Shown piece by piece: positions 8,983 through 15,646 of a stretch of DNA of 64,000 bases. The DNA lies in NCBI RefSeq assembly GCF_039652615.1, contig NZ_JBDJAC010000001.1, positions 310,001 through 374,000 of the forward strand. The letters run 5' to 3'. Origin of the DNA: Fulvimarina sp039652615. GTDB lineage: Bacteria; Pseudomonadota; Alphaproteobacteria; Rhizobiales; Rhizobiaceae. Each line of letters opens with the position of its first letter. Position 1 is the first letter of the stretch. The notes below the pieces were generated by a model. It made no database searches, was not told where the DNA came from, and saw nothing but the letters and a program-made list of their open reading frames with translations. The position numbers were made by a program, and so were the translations under genes.

Positions 8983-10389
8983 ATGGTCTTCGATCTCATC
9001 GTCCGAAATGGCACCATCGCCACGGCTTCCGACGTCTATCTCGCGGATATCGCGGTGAAAGATGGTGTCATCGTCCAGATCGGGCGCGATCTCGGCGAAG
9101 CGAAGGCGGAGATCGACGCGTCCGGTCAATATGTCCTTCCCGGAGGCATCGATAGCCACGTGCATATCGCGCAGCCGTCAGGCGACGGCATCGTCATGGC
9201 CGACGATTTCGAGAGCGGCACGCGTTCCGCGCTGTTCGGCGGCAACACGACCATCCTGCCGTTCTGTCTGCAGGAAAAAGGGCAAAGTCTTCGCGAGGCG
9301 CTGAAGCACTACCACGGGCTGGCGGAAGGCAATTGCTATACCGACGTCTCCTTTCACCTGATCATTTCCGATCCGACGCCCTCGGTGCTCGGGCAGGAAC
9401 TTCCGGCCCTGGTCGAGGATGGTTACACCTCCTTCAAGGTGTTCATGACTTACGAGGCGCTCCGCCTGAGCGATGCCGAGATCCTCGACACGATGGACGT
9501 CGCCCGGCGCACCGGCGCGCTGGTCATGGTCCACTGCGAGAATGAGGATGCCATCCGCTATCTGATCGGTCGGCACGAAGCAGACGGCGAGCTCGCGCCG
9601 AAATCCCACGCCTCGACCCGTCCGATCGCGGTGGAACGTGAGGCGACCCATCGCGCCGTTTCGCTTGCCGAGGTTGCCGACGTGCCGCTTGTCATCGTTC
9701 ACGTCTCGAACGGCGAGGCCATGGAGGAGATCGAGCGGGCGCGGCGGCGGGGCCGCAAGGTGATCGGCGAGACCTGTCCCCAGTATCTGATGCTGACCGC
9801 AGACGATCTCGACGGCATGGACTGGGAGGGCGCCAAATTCGTCTGTTCGCCGCCGCCGCGCGACAAGGAGAGCCAGGAGGCCTGTTGGGATGGCATCGAA
9901 CGGGGTGTCTTCGATCTCTTTTCGTCCGATCACTGCCCGTTCCGCTACGACGATCCGGAGGGCAAGCTCAATCCGAAGGGTCGCGAGAACTTCCGTCATA
10001 TCCCGAACGGTATTCCGGGCGTCGAACTGAGGCTACCGATCCTGTTCTCAGAAGGTGTGGTGAAGGGCCGGATCGATCTGTCCCGTTTCGTCGCTCTGAC
10101 CGCGACCAATCAGGCGAAGACCTACGGCCTCTATCCGCGGAAAGGGACGATCGCGATCGGCTCCGACGCCGATCTCACGATCTGGGATCCGAAAAAGGTG
10201 CGCACGGTTCGCCATGCCGAGATGCATGATGGCGCAGACTATACGCCCTATGAGGGGCTCGAACTGACCGGCTGGCCGGTCACGACCATCCTCCGCGGCA
10301 AGGTGATGATCCACGATGGGGAGATGCGCGGTTCTAGGGGCGACGGGACCTACCGCAGCCGCGGCCGCTCACATCTGGCGGCGCGCTGA
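8983..10389 (+). CDS. hydA: Dihydropyrimidinase / hydantoinase (cyclic amidohydrolase)
   Basis: Cytoplasmic binuclear-metal amidohydrolase of 468 residues that opens the ring of hydantoins or dihydropyrimidines to give N-carbamoyl amino acids. All metal ligands are visible: His59 and His61 (DSHVHI), the lysine to be carbamylated Lys152 (SFKVFMTY), His184 (MVHCEN), His240 (IVHVSNGEA) and Asp316 (SSDHCPF). Length matches the family (about 460-480). Allantoinase and phenylhydantoinase are close alternatives. It closes the operon that starts at 5351. The cognate N-carbamoyl hydrolase is not adjacent; the isochorismatase-like enzyme at 2393 is a candidate by inference. Confidence 0.92.
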   Translation: MVFDLIVRNGTIATASDVYLADIAVKDGVIVQIGRDLGEAKAEIDASGQYVLPGGIDSHVHIAQPSGDGIVMADDFESGTRSALFGGNTTILPFCLQEKGQSLREALKHYHGLAEGNCYTDVSFHLIISDPTPSVLGQELPALVEDGYTSFKVFMTYEALRLSDAEILDTMDVARRTGALVMVHCENEDAIRYLIGRHEADGELAPKSHASTRPIAVEREATHRAVSLAEVADVPLVIVHVSNGEAMEEIERARRRGRKVIGETCPQYLMLTADDLDGMDWEGAKFVCSPPPRDKESQEACWDGIERGVFDLFSSDHCPFRYDDPEGKLNPKGRENFRHIPNGIPGVELRLPILFSEGVVKGRIDLSRFVALTATNQAKTYGLYPRKGTIAIGSDADLTIWDPKKVRTVRHAEMHDGADYTPYEGLELTGWPVTTILRGKVMIHDGEMRGSRGDGTYRSRGRSHLAAR

Positions 10390-10480
10390 GCGAAAGCTGT
10401 TTGACGCAGCCCGCGAGCGTAGTCTCGGGCATCGCGGACAGGTCCAGGCTTTTTCATCAGATCACGCCGTGGGAATGACC

Positions 10481-12034
10481 TCAGACCGTCAGAGCGATTC
10501 CGTCGCTGCGCGGATCGTGGGCGCCTCTCAAGCTTCCGTCCGGTGCGATCCTAATGACGCCGGCTTGGCCGAACAGCGGATTTTGCGCCTCGGTTACCAC
10601 GAGATCGTGGCCGCGACGTTGGAGATCGTTCAGAACCGTGTCGCCAAAATCGGCTTCGATCTTCAGGCTGTCGGCCTGGTTCGAAAACGTCTTGCCGAGG
10701 AGGAAGCGCGGGCCGCGAAGAGCTTCGGCGGGTGACATTCCGAAGGCGAGGAGACGGGTGAGAAGAAGAGCCAGCGTCTGCGGCTGGCCGTCCGCCCCTT
10801 GCGTGCCGTATAGGAGGCAAGGTCGGCCGCCCTCCATGGAGAGGCCAGGATTGAGCGTGTGGAACGGCCGCTTGCCGGGCGCGACGGCGTTCGGATGGTT
10901 GGGATCGGACGAAAAGGCGGCACCGCGATTGTGCCAGATGATCCCCGTATCGCCGACGACCACGCCGCTGCCCCAGTCGAAATAAGTGCTTTGGAGCATG
11001 CTGACGCATCGGCCTTTTGCGTCGACTGCCCCGATATAGACCGTGTCGCCTTGCTTGCGAGGATACGGCCAGGGCAGGGCGCGGTCCCGGTCGATCGCAG
11101 CGGCCATCGTGTCGAGTGTCGGAGCGGAGAGGAGGGTCTCCAGACCGGCTTCGCCGATCGGCTGATCGGCGATCTTGCCGCGATGTAGAAATGCCTGCTT
11201 GATCGCTTCGATGACGAGATGGATGTGGTCGGCGCCGCTTTCCTTCAAACCCTCGAGTTCGATGCGATCGAGGATGCCCATGGTCGCAAGCGTTGCAAGC
11301 CCCTGCGAGGGCGGCGGCGGCGCGTAGAGATCGATGTCCCGGTACCGCACCGTGATCGGCGTGGAAAATTCGCTGCGGGTTGCCGCCAAATCGGCCGCGG
11401 TGAGGGGCGAGCCTGCCCGGGTGAGCCCTTCAGCGATGCGTTTAGCAAGCCGGCCTTCGTAGAAGCTGCGCGTCCCATCCTCGGCGATCGCGCTCAGAGT
11501 GTCCGCGAGCGCCGGCTGACGGAAATGCCAGCCTACCTCCGGCACGGCCCCGCCGTCCAGAAACGACGCCGAGAATCCGGGCCATTCGGCAAGCTCGGAT
11601 CGGCGCATATCGAGCCAGAAACGCTGCGACGGGCTCATCGCGAAACCTTCACGCGCATAACCGATTGCGGGGACGAGCAGATCCGTCAGCGCATGGGTGC
11701 CGTCCCAGTGCTCGTTCGAATGAGAAAGGGCGCGCCCCCAGGAATCGACGAGGCCCGCGCTGGTCAGCGTCGATCCGGCGCCGCGAACGCTTGGTGCGAA
11801 GCCAGGCCGTGCGGAGGCGGCCGCTTGTCCGATGCCGAGAAGGGAGGTCGGCTCGCCGGCTTCTCCGGCGATCATCCAGACGGCATCTCCGCCGAGCCCG
11901 CAAAAGTGCGGATAGACCACCGTCAGGACGGCCGCCGCGGCGACGACGGCCTCGATGGCGTTGCCGCCGGCCTTCAGAACATTCGCGCCGGCTTCGCTGG
12001 CAAGCCGGCTTGGGGTCGTGATCATCGCTGTCAT
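10481..12034 (-). CDS. Gamma-glutamyltransferase-like amidohydrolase (Ntn hydrolase)
   Basis: Self-processing N-terminal-nucleophile hydrolase of 517 residues. The proenzyme cleavage site and nucleophile are Thr331 in KQGDTVYIGAVDAKG, matching the TTHxxVxD region of GGT, but the second Thr and the His are replaced by Val and Tyr. The early motif AGGNAIEAVVAAAAVL is family-typical. No signal peptide is seen, so it probably acts in the cytoplasm, unlike periplasmic GGT. Such proteins include oxamate amidohydrolase (HpxW) and acylases as well as glutathione hydrolases; the cluster context favours an amide substrate. It is transcribed divergently from the GntR gene at 12155. Confidence 0.88.
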   Translation of the reverse strand: MTAMITTPSRLASEAGANVLKAGGNAIEAVVAAAAVLTVVYPHFCGLGGDAVWMIAGEAGEPTSLLGIGQAAASARPGFAPSVRGAGSTLTSAGLVDSWGRALSHSNEHWDGTHALTDLLVPAIGYAREGFAMSPSQRFWLDMRRSELAEWPGFSASFLDGGAVPEVGWHFRQPALADTLSAIAEDGTRSFYEGRLAKRIAEGLTRAGSPLTAADLAATRSEFSTPITVRYRDIDLYAPPPPSQGLATLATMGILDRIELEGLKESGADHIHLVIEAIKQAFLHRGKIADQPIGEAGLETLLSAPTLDTMAAAIDRDRALPWPYPRKQGDTVYIGAVDAKGRCVSMLQSTYFDWGSGVVVGDTGIIWHNRGAAFSSDPNHPNAVAPGKRPFHTLNPGLSMEGGRPCLLYGTQGADGQPQTLALLLTRLLAFGMSPAEALRGPRFLLGKTFSNQADSLKIEADFGDTVLNDLQRRGHDLVVTEAQNPLFGQAGVIRIAPDGSLRGAHDPRSDGIALTV

Positions 12035-12154
12035 GGCATACTTTCAAAAAGCGTGTATGGCCGGACCGTCCCCAACAAGATCGGCCACTGGTACGGGCTC
12101 CGCAAACCGGCTAGGGACGTCGCAGTCAGGGTCCAACTCGTAGCGTTCAAAGCC

Positions 12155-12859
12155 GTGCCCAAGTCGAACAAGCACCGAACGGAACAGATCTGCAGCGCGC
12201 TCCGCGCGGCAATCCTGGAGCGGGCCCTGTTACCCGGCATGAAACTGCCCGAGGATTCGCTCGGCGAGCGTTTCGGGGCGAGCCGAACGCTGGTCCGGCA
12301 GGCGCTGGAACGGCTCGCGGCAGAGGGGCTCGTCGAGCTGCGCCGCAACCGGGGCGCAGCCGTCGCCGCGCCGAGTCTCGAAGAAGCGCGCGATCTCTTC
12401 GAACTCCGCGCCCAGATCGAGGATCTGGTCATCCAGCGTCTCGGCGAGACCCTTACCGAGGACGACAGGGCGGCTCTCAACGCGCATATCGACAGGGAGG
12501 TCGCGGCCGAGCAGGGCGCCGAGCCCGTTTCCATCCGGCTCGCGACCGAGTTCCACATCTTGCTCGCCCAGATGACGAAGAGCCCCGTCCTGATCCGCTA
12601 TGTCGAGGAGGTCGCCTATCGCTGCGGACTGACCCTTGCGATGTTTGCCCGTCCCCATTCCTCCGATTGCGGGATTCAGGAGCACCGCGCGATCATGGAC
12701 GGGCTGATGTCCGGTGATCTCGAAAAGGCACGCTCCGCCATGCGCGGCCACATCGCGGCCGTCGCAGACCGCGCGCTCATCAAGGCGGACGAGACCAGCC
12801 CGTTCGTCTATCTCGACGTCCTCGAACCCTATGCGAAGCTCGTGCGGCAGGATCGCTAG
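12155..12859 (+). CDS. GntR family regulator, FCD subfamily (paralogue of 4434 gene)
   Basis: DNA-binding regulator of 234 residues. The reading frame is open far upstream, but homology starts near the GTG at 12155, which gives a size like the first paralogue. Winged helix: KLPEDSLGERFGASRTLVRQ; FCD His residues in TEFHILL, QEHRAIM and RGHIAAV. It lies between the divergent GGT-like gene and the convergent NTF2-fold gene, beside the branched-chain-type importer at 13517. Shared operator sequence suggests it and the 4434 protein regulate overlapping targets. The ligand is probably an intermediate of the same compound class; this is inference. Confidence 0.9.
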   Translation: MPKSNKHRTEQICSALRAAILERALLPGMKLPEDSLGERFGASRTLVRQALERLAAEGLVELRRNRGAAVAAPSLEEARDLFELRAQIEDLVIQRLGETLTEDDRAALNAHIDREVAAEQGAEPVSIRLATEFHILLAQMTKSPVLIRYVEEVAYRCGLTLAMFARPHSSDCGIQEHRAIMDGLMSGDLEKARSAMRGHIAAVADRALIKADETSPFVYLDVLEPYAKLVRQDR

Positions 12860-13278
12860 GCCTCGATGCCGCGTGCGGTGAGAATTCGCTCGGCGCTGTC
12901 GTTCCAGACATCCATCTTGGCGATCTTGCCGTTTTCGACGACGAAGCGATCGACATAGCGATTGCCCTCGAAGGCCGTTCCGTCCGGCCACTCGCCGTAG
13001 AGTGTGCCGACGCTGTAGACGATCGTTCCTTCCGCACCCTCGGCGACGTCGAACTGCTCCATCCGCTTCTTCACCCAGTTGTAGCGGCGCCCGTTGAAGG
13101 CGGCGGGGCCGGAGGGATGATCGAAGACGCGCCCGCCGGTGAAGGTGATGACGACATCGGGCGCCATAAAGGTCGCCGCACGCTCTGGGTCGGGCACCAT
13201 GGAGGCTTCCAGATAGTCACGCACGATTTCGGCTTCGGGCGGAAGGGTGCGTTCTTCGAGCTTGGAAGCTGAGGACAT
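12856..13278 (-). CDS. SnoaL-like / NTF2-fold protein
   Basis: Small cytoplasmic protein of 140 residues with the cone-like NTF2 fold: N-terminal helices (AEIVRDYLEASMVPDPERAA), then APDVVITFTGG and the typical C-terminal strand pair NRYVDRFVVENGKIAKMDVW. Family members are ketosteroid-isomerase-like enzymes or small partner proteins. AtzH/HpxZ-type proteins of this fold accompany amidohydrolases of s-triazine and purine breakdown, but this one cannot be assigned to them by eye. The end overlaps the convergent GntR gene by four bases. Its start lies in the same promoter interval as the importer at 13517, so the two are divergent. Confidence 0.83.
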   Translation of the reverse strand: MSSASKLEERTLPPEAEIVRDYLEASMVPDPERAATFMAPDVVITFTGGRVFDHPSGPAAFNGRRYNWVKKRMEQFDVAEGAEGTIVYSVGTLYGEWPDGTAFEGNRYVDRFVVENGKIAKMDVWNDSAERILTARGIEA

Positions 13279-13335
13279 GGCGGAGTGTTCCTGTGGCGTG
13301 TACGGATGGTTGCAAGCATAAGCAGCGTCTCCAAA

Positions 13336-13373
13336 AATTGCATGCACTTTTATTGCGCAATCATTGCATCGCA
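13336..13373. promoter_or_regulatory. GntR-type operator half-site plus palindromes before second importer
   Basis: AATTGCATGCA at 13336-13346 is identical to the right arm of the repeat at 5269-5279. It is followed by the palindrome ATTGCGCAAT at 13352-13361 and a further ATTGCATCGCA at 13363-13373. The block lies in the 238-base gap between the divergent NTF2-fold gene and the importer. It is the probable control region for both, read by one or both GntR paralogues. Confidence 0.6.
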
Positions 13374-13516
13374 TTTGAGCGCAACCCGCCACGAATGTGA
13401 GTAGGAGCGTTGTGTCGAACCGGCAAAAGCCCGGAAGAGCGCAAATCGCGCAACCTGGCACGATGCTTGCTGAGTTGAGATCGTGACCAGCCTTCCCCGC
13501 TTCCAAGGAGATGCGC

Positions 13517-14695
13517 ATGCCCCCCTTTCGCACCATCATGAAGACCACTCGCAGGGCGGTGCTTGCCGGTGTCGCCGGCCTCGCCATCGCCAGTATTGCG
13601 CCCGCACAGGCGCAGGAGACGATCAAGATCGGCCTCGTCGCAGCGCTCAGCGGGCAATCGGCGAAATCTGGCGAAGCGATCACACGCGGGCTGACCCTCG
13701 CCATCGACAAGATCAATGCTGACGGGGGCGTGCTCGGCAGCCAGCTCGAACTGATCAGCCGCGACGACGAGAGCAATCCGGGCAAAGGCCTCGTCGCGGC
13801 GCGCGAACTCATCCAGCGCGAGGGCGTCGCGGCTCTGATCGGCGGTCTCGACACGCCGGTGTCCCTCGCGATCGTGCCCTTCGTCAACGAGGTGAAGACG
13901 CCCTTCGTCGGGCCTTGGGCCGCTGGCACGCCGATCACCCAGAACGGCGCCGAAGAGAACTACGTCTTCCGTGTCTCTGCGGTGGACGAATATGTCGACG
14001 AGGCGATCACCGAATATCTGATCGACACATATGGCGCGTCGAAGCCGGGGATGATCCTCATCAACAATCCTTGGGGCGAGTCCAACGAAAAGGGCCTCCT
14101 GAAGGCACTCGAAGCCCGGGGCATGGAGCATGCCGGGATCGAAAAGTTCGAGAGCAACGATGTCGATGTCGTTCCGCAGCTGACCCGGCTGCGCGAGGCG
14201 GGTGCGGATTCCCTTTTCCTCGTCGCCAATGTCGGACCCTCGGCGCAGGTCGTGAAGTCGCTCGACCGGATGGGCTGGGAGGTGCCGATCTCCTCCCATT
14301 GGGGCCCGGCTGGCGGCCGCTTCACCGAACTTGCCGGCCCTACCGGCGAGAGGGTGCACTTTATCCAGACCTTCCTTTTCCCGGACACAGAGCATCCGCT
14401 CTTCGTCGAGCTTCAGGAGAAGTTTCCGGAAATCGAGACGCTCGCGGACGTGACGCCTGCGACCGGGATCGCCAACGCCTACGACGCCATGCTGCTACTC
14501 GCCGCCGCCATCGAAAAGGCCGGCTCGACCGAAGGACCTGCCATTCGCGAGGCGATGTACGAGATCGGCGAGGTCGAGGGCGTGATCAAGACCTACAACG
14601 ACCCGTTTTCGCCAGACAATCAGGATGCGCTCGGGCCAGACGATTACACCTTCGCCCACTTCGTCGAGGGCGAGATCATTCCGATCGAGAAGTAA
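13517..14695 (+). CDS. Branched-chain-type ABC transporter substrate-binding protein
   Basis: Periplasmic binding protein (Peripla_BP_6, LivK-like) of 392 residues. The signal sequence has a TTRR pair followed by a hydrophobic core and an AQAQE cleavage region, so Tat export is possible. The mature part begins KIGLVAALSGQSAKSGEA, the standard ligand-lobe motif. AAGGAG at 13505-13510 abuts a first ATG at 13511, so the ATG at 13517 with a six-base spacer is chosen. Permease and ATPase genes follow. Although the family is named for leucine, many members bind amides, urea or aromatic acids; context suggests a nitrogen compound. Confidence 0.92.
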   Translation: MPPFRTIMKTTRRAVLAGVAGLAIASIAPAQAQETIKIGLVAALSGQSAKSGEAITRGLTLAIDKINADGGVLGSQLELISRDDESNPGKGLVAARELIQREGVAALIGGLDTPVSLAIVPFVNEVKTPFVGPWAAGTPITQNGAEENYVFRVSAVDEYVDEAITEYLIDTYGASKPGMILINNPWGESNEKGLLKALEARGMEHAGIEKFESNDVDVVPQLTRLREAGADSLFLVANVGPSAQVVKSLDRMGWEVPISSHWGPAGGRFTELAGPTGERVHFIQTFLFPDTEHPLFVELQEKFPEIETLADVTPATGIANAYDAMLLLAAAIEKAGSTEGPAIREAMYEIGEVEGVIKTYNDPFSPDNQDALGPDDYTFAHFVEGEIIPIEK

Positions 14696-14710
14696 TCGCA
14701 CAAGACCCAA

Positions 14711-14733
14711 GCCCGCGATCGCCGATCGCGGGC
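14711..14733 (+). promoter_or_regulatory. Intercistronic hairpin after binding-protein gene
   Basis: GCCCGCGATC at 14711-14720 pairs fully with GATCGCGGGC at 14724-14733 across a three-base loop. No T-run follows. Like the hairpin at 6172-6203 it stands directly after a binding-protein gene and before the permease gene, and probably stabilises the upstream message. Confidence 0.65.
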
Positions 14734-14766
14734 ATCCTCGCCTGATCGAACGGGAGCCGGCCCACC

Positions 14767-15642
14767 ATGACCCTCTTCGTCGCAGCCCTCATCACAGGGA
14801 TCGGGCTCGGCTCGATGTACGGCCTCATCGCGCTCGGCTTCCAAGTCACCTATTCGGTCTCCTCGACCGTGAACTTCGCGCAGGGCAGCGTGGTCATGCT
14901 GGGCGCCGTCCTCGGCTACGTCTTCAGCCAGCGCTACGGCTTGCCGGTCGTCATTGCCTATCCGCTCGCCATTCTCGGATGTGGGCTCTTCGGCATTCTC
15001 GTCGAGATGCTGCTCGTTCGCCCCTTCGTTCTCCGCGGCTCGGAGGCTTGGCTGATGGCGACTGTCGCCGGCGGCATCTTCCTCGATAACGCCGTCCTCT
15101 TCACCTTCGGCAACGAACCGCGCAGCCTGCCCTCCGCTCTTACCCAGACCAGCTGGAGCGTTTTTGGCACCGGCATCTATCCCCAGCAGGTTCTGATCCC
15201 GCTTGCGGCCATCGGCGTCGCCGTCTTCCTGCACGTTCTCTTCCGCTACACGCGCAAGGGCAGGGCGCTTCTCGCTGTCGTTCAGAACGTCGTCGCCGCG
15301 AAGCTCATGGGTATCAACACGACCGTCATGGTTTCGGGGGCATTCGCCATCTCGTCGATGCTGGCTGCGGTCGCAGGCCTTCTCATCGCACCGCTCTTTT
15401 CGGTGCATTCGGACATGGGCACACTGTTCGGCCTTAAAGCTTTCGCCGTCGCAATCCTCGGGGGCATGACCTCGGCCTCCGGCGTTATGCTGGCGGGGCT
15501 GATCTACGGTCTCGTGGAGGCCTTCGTGACGACCTATCTCGGTTCCTCCTACACCTATATCGCCGTCTTCGCCCTTGTCATTGTCGCCCTAACGATCAAG
15601 CCGGCGGGCCTTTTCGGCCGGTCCAGCATGCAGAAGGTCTGA
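14767..15642 (+). CDS. Branched-chain-type ABC transporter permease (LivH family)
   Basis: Inner-membrane permease of 291 residues with about eight hydrophobic helices. The family start GIGLGSMYGLIALGFQVTYS and NFAQGSVVMLGA are clear, as is the cytoplasmic loop RKGRALLAVVQNVVAAKLMG near residue 160. It is one half of the transmembrane heterodimer; the other half is the N-terminal part of the fused protein that starts four bases after its stop. Confidence 0.93.
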   Translation: MTLFVAALITGIGLGSMYGLIALGFQVTYSVSSTVNFAQGSVVMLGAVLGYVFSQRYGLPVVIAYPLAILGCGLFGILVEMLLVRPFVLRGSEAWLMATVAGGIFLDNAVLFTFGNEPRSLPSALTQTSWSVFGTGIYPQQVLIPLAAIGVAVFLHVLFRYTRKGRALLAVVQNVVAAKLMGINTTVMVSGAFAISSMLAAVAGLLIAPLFSVHSDMGTLFGLKAFAVAILGGMTSASGVMLAGLIYGLVEAFVTTYLGSSYTYIAVFALVIVALTIKPAGLFGRSSMQKV

Positions 15643-15646
15643 TCGG

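Noticed and set aside
11219..12154. The open frame that runs 936 bases upstream into the GntR gene at 12155, suggesting a 546-residue protein.
   Set aside because: It lies antisense to the GGT-like gene and has no family-like sequence; GntR homology begins at the GTG at 12155.
13279..13938. Minus-strand extension of the NTF2-fold gene through the importer promoter and binding-protein gene.
   Set aside because: The extension is antisense to the binding-protein gene and lacks homology; the ATG at 13278 gives the usual size.
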